DNA from: Muricea muricata
Taxonomy: Eukaryota; Cnidaria; Anthozoa; Malacalcyonacea; Plexauridae
DNA: 64,000 bases
Assembly (NCBI GenBank): GCA_963855995.1
Contig: OY979721.1
Location: 6,179,195-6,243,194 of the forward strand
Reading direction: 5' to 3'
Part shown: in pieces, positions 9,147-22,066 of the stretch
How positions within the stretch are numbered: position 1 is the first letter of the stretch
Layout of the letters: each line of letters opens with the position of its first letter
The notes under the pieces: model-generated
Databases searched by the model: none
Seen by the model: only the letters and a program-made list of their open reading frames with translations
What the model was told of the DNA's origin: nothing
Position numbers and translations under genes: made by a program

Positions 9147-11300
9147 ATAGCAGAACTTAGCAAGTCGGGAATCATGTTTTCGGCGCTCAAACCATCGACA
9201 AGAGCAAAATAACACGTTGACATTAAAAACCTATAACTTGCTTGTAGACTGAAAAGAAACGATCTTAGAACCATCAAAATTGAGTTTTAAGCGTTCTAGA
9301 AGCGATTTGAGCGTAAAAACATGCTCAAATCACCAACTAAAAATCGCCGTTTTAAATCGATCAGGGCGACGTTTTAGAGCTTAAAATGATGTTTTCAGTG
9401 CTAAAGTGAACGAGTTGAGCGCAATGATGTACTGCAATCACGGACTTAAAAGAGACCTTCTAAATGGAAATAGCAGAAGTTAGCAAGTCGGGAATCATGT
9501 TTTCGGCGCTCAAACCATCGAGATGAGCGAAATAACACGTTGACAAGAGAAACCTATAACTTGCTTGTAAACTGAAAAGAAACGATCTTAGAACCATCAA
9601 AATCACGTTTTAGGCGTTCTAGAAGCGATTTGAGCGTAAAAACATGCTCAAATAACCAACTAAAAATTGCCGTTTTAAATCGATCAGGGCGACGTTTTAG
9701 AGCTTAAAATGAGGTTTTCAGTGCTAATGTGAACGAGTTAAGCGCAATGATGTACTGCAATCACGGACCTAAAAGAGACTTTCTAAATGGAAATTGCAGA
9801 ACTTAGCAAGTCGGGAATCATGTTTTCGGCGCTCAAACCATCGACAAGAGCAAAAAACACGTTGACTTTAAAAACCTATAACTTGCTTGTAGACTGAAAA
9901 GAAACGATCTTAGAACCATCAAAATTGCGTTTTAAGCCTTCTAGAACCGATTTAAGCGTAAAAACATGCTCAAATCACCAACTAAAAATCGCCGTTTTAA
10001 ATCGATCAGGGCGACGTTTTAGAGTTTAAAATGCAGTTTTCAGTGCCAAAGTGAACGAGTTGAGCGCAATGATGTACTGCAATCACGGACTTAAAAGAGA
10101 CCTTCTAAATGGAAATAGCAGAAGTTAGCAAGTCGGGAATCATGTTTTCGGCGCTCAAACCATCGAGATGAGCGAAATAACACGTTGACAAGAGAAACCT
10201 ATAACTTGCTTGTAAACTGAAAAGAAACGATCTTAGAACCATCAAAATCACGTTTTAGGCGTTCTAGAAGCGATTTGAGCGTAAAAACATGCTCAAATAA
10301 CCAACTAAAAATTGCCGTTTTAAATCGATCAGGGCGACGTTTTAGAGCTTAAAATGAGGTTTTCAGTGCTAATGTGAACGAGTTGAGCGCAATGATGTAC
10401 TGCAATCACGGACCTAAAGGAGACTTTCTAAATGGAAATAGCAGAACTTAGCAAGTCGGGAATCATGTTTTCGGCGCTCAAACCATCGACAAGAGCAAAA
10501 TAACACGTTGACATTAAAAACCTATAACTTGCTTGTAGACTGAAAAGAAACGATCTTAGAACCATCAAAATTGAGTTTTAAGCGTTCTAGAAGCGATTTG
10601 AGCGTAAAAACATGCTCAAATCACCAACTAAAAATCGCCGTTTTAAATCGATCAGGGCGACGTTTTAGAGCTTAAAATGAGGTTTTCAGTGCTAAAGTGA
10701 ACGAGTTGAGCGCAATGATGTACTGCAATCACGGACTTAAAAGAGACCTTCTAAATGGAAATAGCAGAAGTTAGCAAGTCGGGAATCATGTTTTCGGCAC
10801 TCAAACCATCGAGATGAGCGAAATAACACGTTGACAAGAAAAACCTATAACTTGCTTGTAAACTGAAAAGAAACGATCTTAGAACCATCAAAATCACGTT
10901 TTAGGCTTTCTAGAAGCGATTTGAGCGTAAAAACATGCTCAAATAACCAACTAAAAATTGCCGTTTTAAATCGATCAGGGCGACGTTTTAGAGCTTAAAA
11001 TGAGGTTTTCAGTGCTAATGTGAACGAGTTGAGCGCAATGATGTACTGCAATCACGGACCTAAAAGAGACTTTCTAAATGGAAATTGCAGAACTTAGCAA
11101 GTCGGGAATCATGTTTTCGGCGCTCAAACCATCGACAAGAGCAAAATAACACGTTGACATTAAAAACCTATAACTTGCTTGTAGACTGAAAAGAAACGAT
11201 CTTAGAACCATCAAAATTGCGTTTTAAGCCTTCTAGAAGCGATTTAAGCGTAAAAACATGCTCAAATCACCAATAAAAAATCGCCGTTTTAAATCGATCA
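9147..11300. repeat. Dimeric (646-bp) stretch of alternating monomer types
   Basis: Two types alternate. One has GACAAGAGCAAAATAACACG, TTGCTTGTAGAC, ATCACC and AATCGCC. The other has GAGATGAGCGAAATAACACG, CAAGAGAAACC, TCACGTTTTAGGCG, ATAACC and AATTGCC. Units near 9200, 9850, 10490 and 11140 are the first type and those near 9520, 10165 and 10815 the second. The basic step here is therefore two monomers. Confidence 0.7.
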
Positions 11301-13701
11301 GGGCGACGTTTTAGAGCTTAAAATGAAGTTTTCAGTGCTAAAGTGAACGAGTTGAGCGCAATGATGTACTGAAATCACGGACTTAAAAGAGACCTTCTAA
11401 ATGGAAATAGCAAAAGTTAGCAAGTCGGGAATCATGTTTTCGGCGCTCAAACCATCGACAAGAGCAAAATAACACGTTGACATTAAAAACTTATAACTTG
11501 CTTGTAGACTGAAAAGAAACGATCTTAGAACCATCAAAATTGCGTTTTAAGCGTTCTAGAAGCGATTTGAGCGTAAAAACATGCTCAAATCACCAACTAA
11601 AAATCGCCGTTTTAAATCGATCAGGGCGACGTTTTAGAGCTTAAAATGAGGTTTTCAGGGCAAAAGTGAACGAGTTGAGCGCAATGATGTACTGCAATCA
11701 CGGACCTAACCCAGACCTTCTAAATGGAAATAGCAGAAGTTAGCAAGTCGGGAATCATGTTTTCGGCGCTCAAACCATCGAGATGAGCGAAAAAACACGT
11801 TGACATGAGAAACCTATAACTTGCTTGTAGACTGAAAAGAAACGCTCTTAGAACCATCAAAATTGCGTTTTAAGCGTTCTAGAAGCGATTTGAGCGTAAA
11901 AACATGCTCAAATCACCAACTAAAAATTGCCGTTTTAAATCGATCAGGGCGACGTTTTAGAGCTTAAAATGAGGTTTTCAGTGCTAAAGTGAACGAGTTG
12001 AGCGCAATTATGTACGCAATCACGGACTTCAAAGAGACCTTCTAAATGAAAATAGCAGAAGTTAGCAAGTCGGGAATCATGTTTTCGGCGCTCAAACCAT
12101 CGAGATGAGCGAAAAAACACGTTGACATTAGAAACCTATAACTTGCTTGTAGACTGAAAAGAAACGATCTTAGAACCATCAAAATTGCGTTTTAAGCGTT
12201 CTAGAAGCGATTTGAGCGTAAAAACATGCTCAAATCACCAATTAAAAATTGCCGTTTTAAATCGATCAGGGCGACGTTTTAGAGCTTAAAATGAGGTTTT
12301 CAGGGCAAAAGTGAACGAGTTGAGCGCAATGATGTACTGCAATCACGGACCTAAAAGAGACTTTCTAAATGGAAATTGCAGAACTTAGCAAGTCGGGAAT
12401 CATGTTTTCGGCGCTCAAACCATCGAGATGAGCGAAATGACATGTTGAAATGAGAAACCTATAACTTGGTTGTAAACTGAAAAGAAACGATCTTAGAACC
12501 ATCAAAATCACGTTTTAGGCGTTCTAGAAGCGATTTGAGCGTAAAGACATGCTCAAATCACCAACTAAAAATCGCCGTTTTAAATCGATCAGAGCGACGT
12601 TTTAGAGCTTAAAATGAGGTTTTCATTGCTAAAGTGAACGAGTTGAGCGCAATGATGTACTGCAATCACGGACCTAAAAGAGACTTTCTAAATAGAAATT
12701 GCAGAACTTAGCATGTCGGGAATCATGTTTTCGGCGGTCAAACCATCGACATGAGCGAAAGTACATGTTGAAATGAGAAACCTATAACTTGCTTGTAGAC
12801 TGAAAAGAAACGATCTTAGAACCATAAAAATCGCGTTTTAAGCGTTCTAGAAGCGATTTGAGCGTAAAAACATGCTCAAATCACCAACTAAAAATTGCCG
12901 TTTTAAATCGATCAGGGCGACGTTTTAGAGCTTAAAATGAGGTTTTCAGGGCAAAAGTGAACGAGTTGAGCGCAATGATGTACTGCAATCACGGACCTAA
13001 AAGAGACTTTCTAAATGGAAATTGCAGAACTTAGCAAGTCGGGAATCATGTTTTCGGCGCTCAAACCATCGAGATGAGCGAAATGACATGTTGAAATGAG
13101 AAACCTATAACTTGGTTGTAAACTGAAAAGAAACGATCTTTGAACCATCAAAATTGCGTTTTAAGCGTTCTAGAAGCGATTTGAGCGTAAAAACATGCTC
13201 AAATAACCAACTAAAAATTGCCGTTTTAAATCGATCAGGGCGACGTTTTAGAGCTATAAATGAGGTTGTCAGTGCTAATGTGAACGAGTTGAGCGCAATG
13301 ATGTACTGCAATCACGGACCTAAAAGAGACTTTCTAAATGGAAATTGCAGAACTTAGCATGTCGGGAATCATGTTTTCGGCGCTAAAACCATCGAGATGA
13401 GCGAAATGACATGTTGAAATGAGAAACCTATAACTTGGTTGTAAACTGAAAAGAAACGATCTTAGAACCATCAAAATTGAGTTTTAAGCGTTCTAGAAGC
13501 GATTTGAGCGTAAAAACATGCTCAAATCACCAACTAAAAATCGCCGTTTTAAATCGATCAGGGCGACGTTTTAGAGCTTAAAATGATGTTTTCAGTGCTA
13601 AAGTGAACGAGTTGAGCGCAATGATGTACTGCAATCACGGACTTAAAAGAGACTTTCTAAATGGAAATAGCAGAAATTAGCAAGTCGGGAATCATGTTTT
13701 C
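10150..13701. repeat. Eleven-monomer block, copy 1 (3552 bp)
   Basis: Offset 3552 bp to the next block, fixed by GAAATCACGG (in place of GCAATCACGG) at 11371 and 14923. Differences by eye include GGCTTTCTAG at about 10906 versus GGCGTTCTAG at about 14458, AACTTATAAC near 11490 versus AACCTATAAC, and CAATTATG near 12007 versus CAATGATG. Confidence 0.75.
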
Positions 13702-16700
13702 CGCACTCAAACCATCGAGATGAGCGAAATAACACGTTGACAAGAGAAACCTATAACTTGCTTGTAAACTGAAAAGAAACGATCTTAGAACCATCAAAAT
13801 CACGTTTTAGGCGTTCTAGAAGCGATTTGAGCGTAAAAACATGCTCAAATAACCAACTAAAAATTGCCGTTTTAAATCGATCAGGGCGACGTTTTAGAGC
13901 TTAAAATGAGGTTTTCAGTGCTAATGTGAACGAGTTGAGCGCAATGATGTACTGCAATCACGGACCTAAAAGAGACTTTCTAAATGGAAATAGTAGAACT
14001 TAGCAAGTCGGGAATCATGTTTTCGGCGCTCAAACTATCGACAAGAGCAAAATAACACGTTGACATTAAAAACCTATAACTTGCTTGTAGACTGAAAAGA
14101 AACGATCTTAGAACCATCAAAATTGAGTTTTAAGCGTTCTAGAAGCGATTTGAGCGTAAAAACATGCTCAAATCACCAACTAAAAATCGCCGTTTTAAAT
14201 CGATCAGGGCGACGTTTTAGAGCTTAAAATGAGGTTTTCAGTGCTAAAGTGAACTAGTTGAGCGCAATGATGTACTGCAATCACGGACTTAAAAGAGACC
14301 TTCTAAATGGAAATAGCAGAAGTTAGCAAGTCGGGAATCATGTTTTCGGCACTCAAACCATCGAGATGAGCGAAATAACACGTTGACAAGAAAAACCTAT
14401 AACTTGCTTGTAAACTGAAAAGAAACGATCTTAGAACCATCAAAATCACGTTTTAGGCGTTCTAGAAGCGATTTGAGCGTAAAAACATGCTCAAATAACC
14501 AACTAAAAATTGCCGTTTTAAATCGATCAGGGCGACGTTTTAGAGCTTAAAATGAGGTTTTCAGTGCTAATGTGAACGAGTTGAGCGCAATGATGTACTG
14601 CAATCACGGACCTAAAAGAGACTTTCTAAATGGAAATTGCAGAACTTAGCAAGTCGGGAATCATGTTTTCGGCGCTCAAACCATCGACAAGAGCAAAATA
14701 ACACGTTGACATTAAAAACCTATAACTTGCTTGTAGACTGAAAAGAAACGATCTTAGAACCATCAAAATTGCGTTTTAAGCCTTCTAGAAGCGATTTAAG
14801 CGTAAAAACATGCTCAAATCACCAATAAAAAATCGCCGTTTTAAATCGATCAGGGCGACGTTTTAGAGCTTAAAATGAAGTTTTCAGTGCTAAAGTGAAC
14901 GAGTTGAGCGCAATGATGTACTGAAATCACGGACTTAAAAGAGACCTTCTAAATGGAAATAGCAAAAGTTAGCAAGTCGGGAATCATGTTTTCGGCGCTC
15001 AAACCATCGACAAGAGCAAAATAACACGTTGACATTAAAAACCTATAACTTGCTTGTAGACTGAAAAGAAACGATCTTAGAACCATCAAAATTGCGTTTT
15101 AAGCGTTCTAGAAGCGATTTGAGCGTAAAAACATGCTCAAATCACCAACTAAAAATCGCCGTTTTAAATCGATCAGGGCGACGTTTTAGAGCTTAAAATG
15201 AGGTTTTCAGGGCAAAAGTGAACGAGTTGAGCGCAATGATGTACTGCAATCACGGACCTAACCCAGACCTTCTAAATGGAAATAGCAGAAGTTAGCAAGT
15301 CTGGAATCATGTTTTCGGCGCTCAAACCATCGAGATGAGCGAAAAAACACGTTGACATGAGAAACCTATAACTTGCTTTTAGACTGAAAAGAAACGCTCT
15401 TAGAACCATCAAAATTGCGTTTTAAGCGTTCTAGAAGCGATTTGAGCGTAAAAACATGCTCAAATCACCAACTAAAAATTGCCGTTTTAAATCGATCAGG
15501 GCGACGTTTTAGAGCTTAAAATGAGGTTTTCAGTGCTAAAGTGAACGAGTTGAGCGCAATGATGTACGCAATCACGGACTTGAAAGAGACCTTCTAAATG
15601 AAAATAGCAGAAGTTAGCAAGTCGGGAATCATGTTTTCGGCGCTCAAACCATCGAGATGAGCGAAAAAACACGTTGACATTAGCAACCTATAACTTGCTT
15701 GTAGACTGAAAAGAAACGATCTTAGAACCATCAAAATTGCGTTTTAAGCGTTCTAGAAGCGATTTGAGCGTAAAAACATGCTCAAATCACCAATTAAAAA
15801 TTGCCGTTTTAAATCGATCAGGGCGACGTTTTAGAGCTTAAAATGAGGTTTTCAGGGCAAAAGTGAACGAGTTGAGCGCAATGATGTACTGCAATCACGG
15901 ACCTAAAAGAGACTTTCTAAATGGAAATTGCAGAACTTAGCAAGTCGGGAATCATGTTTTCGGCGCTCAAACCATCGAGATGAGCGAAATGACATGTTGA
16001 AATGAGAAACCTATAACTTGGTTGTAAACTGAAAAGAAACGATCTTAGAACCATCAAAATCACGTTTTAGGCGTTCTAGAAGCGATTTGAGCGTAAAGAC
16101 ATGCTAAAATCACCAACTAAAAATCGCCGTTTTAAATCGATCAGAGCGACGTTTTAGAGCTTAAAATGAGGTTTTCATTGCTAAAGTGAACGAGTTGAGC
16201 GCAATGATGTACTGCAATCACGGACCTAAAAGAGACTTTCTAAATAGAAATTGCAGAACTTAGCATGTCGGGAATCATGTTTTCGGCGGTCAAACCATCG
16301 ACATGAGCGAAAGTACATGTTGAAATGAGAAACCTATAACTTGCTTGTAGACTGAAAAGAAACGATCTTAGAACCATAAAAATCGCGTTTTAAGCGTTCT
16401 AGAAGCGATTTGAGCGTAAAAACATGCTCAAATCACCAACTAAAAATTGCCGTTTTAAATCGATCAGGGCGACGTTTAAGAGCTTAAAATGAGGTTTTCA
16501 GGGCAAAAGTGAACGAGTTGAGCGCAATGATGTACTGCAATCACGGACCTAAAAGAGACTTTCTAAATGGAAATTGCAGAACTTAGCAAGTCGGGAATCA
16601 TGTTTTCGGCGCTCAAACCATCGAGATGAGCGAAATGACATGTTGAAATGAGAAACCTATAACTTGGTTGTAAACTGAAAAGAAGCGATCTTTGAACCAT

Positions 16701-16778
16701 CAAAATTGCGTTTTAAGCGTTCTAGAAGCGATTTGAGCGTAAAAACATGCTCAAATAACCAACTAAAAATTGCCGTTT
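13702..16778. repeat. Eleven-monomer block, partial copy 2
   Basis: Continues the 3552-bp repeat until about 16778, where this copy reads GGGCAACG and TTGAAATGATG while copy 1 reads GGGCGACG and CTATAAATGAGG. It holds the rare pair GCAAGTCTGG and GCTTTTAGAC that also appears near 1087 and 1168, linking it to the start of the window at offset 14208. Confidence 0.7.
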
Positions 16779-19700
16779 TAAATCGATCAGGGCAACGTTT
16801 TAGAGCTTGAAATGATGTTTTCAGTGCTAAAGTGAAAGAGTTGAGCGTAATGATGTACTGCAATCACGGACCTAAAAGAGACCTTCTAAATGGAAATAGC
16901 AGAAGTTAACAAGTCGGGAATCATGTTTTCGGCGCTCAAACCATCGAGATGAGCGAAATAACACGTTGAAAAGAAAAACCTATAACTTGCTTGTAAACTG
17001 AAAAGAAACGATCTTAGAACCATCAAAATCACGTTTTAGGTGTTGTAGAAGCGATTTGAGCGTAAAAACATGCTCAAATAACCAACTTAAAATTGCCGTT
17101 GTAAATCTATCAGGGCGACGTTTTAGAGCTTAAAATGAGGTTGTCAGTGCTAATGTGAACGAGTTGAGCGCAATGATGTACTGCAATCACGGACCTAAAA
17201 GAGACTTTCTAAATGGAAATTGCAGAACTTACCAAGTCGGGAATCATGTTTTCGGCGCTCAAACCATCGACATGAGCGAAATAACACGTTTACATAAGAA
17301 ACCTATAACTTGCTTGTAGACTGAAAAGAAACGATCTTAGAACCATCAAAATAGCGTTTTAAGCGTTCTAGAAGCGATTTGAGCGTAAAAACATGCTCAA
17401 ATCACCAACTAAAAATCGCCGTTTTAAATCGATCAGGGCGACGTTTTAGAGCTTAAAACGAAGTTTTCAGTGCTAAAGTGAACGAGTTGAGCGCAATGAT
17501 GTACTGCAATCACGGACTTAAAAGAGACCTTCTAAATGGAAATAGCAGAAGTTAGCAAGTCGGGAATCATGTTTTCGGCGCTCAAACCATCGAGATGAGC
17601 GAAATAACACGTTGACAAGAGAAACCTATAACTTGCTTGTAGACTGAAAAGAAACGATCTTAGAACCATAAAAATCGCGTTTTAAGCGTTCTAGAAGCGA
17701 TTTAAGCGTAAAAACATGCTCAAATCACCAACTAAAAATCGCCGTTTTAAATCGATCAGGGCGACGTTTTAGAGCTTTAAATGAGGTTTTCAGTGCTAAA
17801 GTGAACGAGTTGAGCGCAATGATGTACTGCAATCACGGACCTAAAAGAGACTTTCTAAATGGAAATTGCAGAACTTAGCATGTCGGGAATCATGTTTTCG
17901 GCGCTCAAACCATCGAGATGAGCGAAATGACATGTTGAAATGAGAAACCTATAACTTGCTTGTAGACTGAAAAGAAACGATCTTAGAACCATCAAAATCG
18001 CGTTTTAAGCGTTCTAGAAGCGATTTGAGCGTAAAAACATGCTCAAATAACCAACTAAAAATTGCCGTTTTAAATCGATCAGGGCGACGTTTTAGAGCTT
18101 GAAATGATGTTTTCAGTGCTAAAGTGAAAGAGTTGAGCGCAATGATGTACTGCAATCACGGACCTAAAAGAGACTTTCTAAATGGAAATTGCAGAACTTA
18201 GCATGTCGGGAATCATGTTTTCGGCGCTCAAACCATCGAGATGAGCGAAATGACATGTTGAAATGAGAAACCTATAACTTGGTTGTAAACTGAAAAGAAA
18301 CGATCTTAGAACCATAAAAATCACGTTTAAGGCGTTCTAGAAGCGATTTGAGCGTAAAAACATGCTCAAATAACCAACTAAAAATATCCGTTTTAAATCG
18401 ATCAGGGCGACGTTTTAGAGCTTAAAATGAGGTTTTCAATGCTAAAATGAACGAGTTGAGCGCAATGACGTTCTGCAATCACGGACCTAAAAGAGACTTT
18501 CTAAATGGAAATTGCAGAACTTAGCATGTCGGGTATCATGTTTTCGGAGCTCAAACCATCGAGATGAGCGAAATGACATGTTGAAATGAGAAACCTATAA
18601 CTTGGTTTTAACCTGAAAGAAACGATCTTAGAACCATCAAAATCACGTTTTAGGCGTTCTAGAAGCGATTTGAGCGTAAAAACATGCTCAAATAACCAAC
18701 TAAAAATTGCCGTTTTAAATCGATCAGGGCGACGTTTTAGAGCTTAAAATGAGGTTTTCAGTGCTAAAGTGAACGAGTTGAGCACAATGATGTACTGCAA
18801 TCACGGACCTAAAAGAGACTTTCTAAATGGAAATTGCCGAACTTAGCATGTCGGAAATCATGTTTTCGGCGCTCAAACCATCGAGATGAGCGAAATAACA
18901 CGTTGACAAGAGAAACCTATAACTTGCTTGTAGACTGAAAAGAAACGATCTTAGAACCATAAAAATCGCGTTTTAAGCGTTCTAGAAGCGATTTAAGCGT
19001 AAAAACATGCTCAAATCACCAACTAAAAATCGCCGTTTTAAATCGATCAGGGCGACGTTTTAGAGCTTTAAATGAGGTTTTCAGTGCTAAAGTGAACGAG
19101 TTGAGCGCAATGATGTACTGCAATCACGGACCTAAAAGAGACTTTCTAAATGGAAATTGCAGAACTTAGCATGTCGGGAATCATGTTTTCGGCGCTCAAA
19201 CCATCGAGATGAGCGAAATGACATGTTGAAATGAGAAACCTATAACTTGCTTGTAGACTGAAAAGAAACGATCTTAGAACCATCAAAATCGCGTTTTAAG
19301 CGTTCTAGAAGCGATTTGAGCGTAAAAACATGCTCAAATAACCAACTAAAAATTGCCGTTTTAAATCGATCAGGGCGACGTTTTAGAGCTTGAAATGATG
19401 TTTTCAGTGCTAAAGTGAAAGAGTTGAGCGCAATGATGTACTGCAATCACGGACCTAAAAGAGACTTTCTAAATGGAAATTGCAGAACTTAGCATGTCGG
19501 GAATCATGTTTTCGGCGCTCAAACCATCGAGATGAGCGAAATGACATGTTGAAATGAGAAACCTATAACTTGGTTGTAAACTGAAAAGAAACGATCTTAG
19601 AACCATAAAAATCACGTTTAAGGCGTTCTAGAAGCGATTTGAGCGTAAAAACATGCTCAAACAACCAACTAATAATATCCGTTTTAAATCGATCAGGGCG

Positions 19701-21420
19701 ACGTTTTAGAGCTTAAAATGAGGTTTTCAATGCTAAAATGAACGAGTTGAGCGCAAAGACGTTCTGCAATCACGGACCTAAAAGAGACTTTCTAAATGGA
19801 AATTGCAGAACTTAGCAAGTCGGGAATCATGTTTTCGGCGCTCAAACCATCCACATGAGCGAAATAACACGTTGACATGAAAAACCTATAACTTGCTTGT
19901 AGACTGAAAAGAAACGATCTTAGAACCATCAAAATTGCGTTTTAAGCGTTCTAGAAGCGATTTGAGCGTAAAAACATGCTCAAATAACCAACAAAAAATT
20001 GCCGTTTTAAATCGATCAGGGCGACGTTTTAGAGCTTGAAATGATGTTTTCAGTGCTAAAGTGAAAGAGTTGAGCGCAATGATGTACTGCAATCACGGAC
20101 CTAAAAGAGACTTTCTAAATGGAAATTGCAGAACTTAGCTTGTCGGGAATCATGTTTTCGGCGCTCAAACCATCGAGATGAGCGAAATGACATGTTGAAA
20201 TGAGAAACCTATAACTTGGTTGTAAACTGAAAAGAAACGATCTTAGAACCATAAAAATCACGTTTTAGGCGTTCTAGAAGCGATTTGAGCGTAAAAACAT
20301 GCTCAAATAACCAACTACAAATTGCCGTTTTAAATCGATCAGGGCGACGTTTTAGAGCTTAAAATGAGGTTTTCAGTGCTAATGTGAACGAGTTGAGCGC
20401 AATGATGTACTGCAATCACGGACCTAAAAGAGACTTTCTAAATGCAAATTGCAGAACTTAGCAAGTCGGGAATCATGTTTTCGGCGCTCAAACCATCCAC
20501 ATGAGCGAAATAACACGTTGACATGAAAAACCTATAACTTGCTTGTAGACTGAAAAGAAACGATCTTAGAACCATCAAAATTGCGTTTTAAGCGTTCTAG
20601 AAAAGATTTGAGCGTAAAAACATGCTCAAATAACCAACTTAAAATTGCCGTTGTAAATCGATCAGGGCGACGTTTTAGAGCTATAAATGAGGTTGTCAGT
20701 GCTAATGTGAACGAGTTGAGCGCAATGATGTACTGCAATCACGGACCTAAAAGAGACTTTCTAAATGGAAATTGCAGAACTTAGCATGTCGGGAATCATG
20801 TTTTCGGCGCTAAAACCATCGAGATGAGCGAAATGACATGTTTAAATGAGAAACCTATAACTTGCTTGTAAACTGAAAAGTAACGATCTTAGAACCATAA
20901 AAATCACGTTTAAGGCGTTCTAGAAGCGATTTGAGCGTAAAAACATGCTCAAACAACCAACTAAAAATATCCGTTTTAAATCGATCAGGGCGACGTTTTA
21001 GAGCTTAAAATGAGGTTTTCAATGCTAAAATGAACGAGTTGAGCGCAATGATGTACTGCAATCACGGACCTAAAAGAGACTTTCTAAATGGAAATTGCAG
21101 AACTTAGCAAAACGGGAATCATGTTTTCGGCGCTCAAACCATCCACATGAGCGAAATAACACGTTGACATGAAAAACCTATAACTTGCTTGTAGACTGAA
21201 AAGAAACGATCTTAGAACCATCAAAATCACGTTTTAGGCGTTCTAGAAGCGATTTGAGCGTAAAAACATGCTCAAATAACCAACTACAAATTGCCGTTTT
21301 AAATCGATCAGGGCGACGTTTTAGAGCTTAAAATGAGGTTTTCAGTGCTAATGTGAACGAGTTGAGCGCAATGATGTACTGCAATCACGGACCTAAAAGA
21401 GACTTTCTAAATGGAAATTG

Positions 21421-22066
21421 CAGAACTTAGCATGTCGGGAATCATGTTTTCGGCGCTCAAACCATCGAGATGAGCGAAATGACATGTTGAAATGAGAAAC
21501 CTATAACTTGGTTGTAAACTGAAAAGAAACGATCTTAGAACCATAAAAATCACGTTTAAGGCGTTCTAGAAGCGATTTGAGCGTAAAAACATGCTCAAAT
21601 AACCAACTAAAAATATCCGTTTTAAATCGATCAGGGCGACGTTTTAGAGCTTAAAATGAGGTTTTCAATGCTAAAATGAACGAGTTGAGCGCAATGACGT
21701 TCTGCAATCACGGACCTAAAAGAGACTTTCTAAATGGAAATTGCAGAACTTAGCATGTCGGGAATCATGTTTTCGGCGCTCAAACCATCGAGATGAGCGA
21801 AATGACATGTTGAAATGAGAAACCTATAACTTGGTTGTAAACTGAAAAGAAACGATCTTAGAACCATAAAAATCACGTTTAAGGCGTTCTAGAAGCGATT
21901 TGAGCGTAAAAACATGCTCAAATAACCAACTAAAAATATCCGTTTTAAATCGATCAGGGCGACGTTTTAGAGCTTAAAATGAGGTTTTCAATGCTAAAAT
22001 GAACGAGTTGAGCGCAATGACGTTCTGCAATCACGGACCTAAAAGAGACTTTCTAAATGGAAATTG
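21421..22066. repeat. Single-monomer tandem duplication
   Basis: The units at 21421-21743 and 21744-22066 look identical. Both carry CATAAAAATCACGTTTAAGG, AAATATCCG, CAATGCTAAAATG and GACGTTCTGC. The alpha copy has one such unit at this place, which explains the offset change from 15177 to 15500. Confidence 0.8.

Larger units (their letters stand above)
1049..14055. repeat. Very large repeat unit, copy alpha (~13 kb matched)
   Basis: This stretch corresponds collinearly to 15257-30846. The offset grows in whole monomers as small duplications intervene: 14208 at the start, 14854 near 3751, 15177 from about 4060 to 6240, 15500 from about 6240 to 11000, and 16791 from about 11000 to 14055. Shared rare markers fix the register, for example CCTAACCCAGACC, GGTTTTAACCTG at 3750 and 18604, and GCAAAACGGG near 5932 and 21108. 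The match ends where AACACGTTGACATT near 14060 is met by AACACGTTTACATA near 30850. Confidence 0.75.
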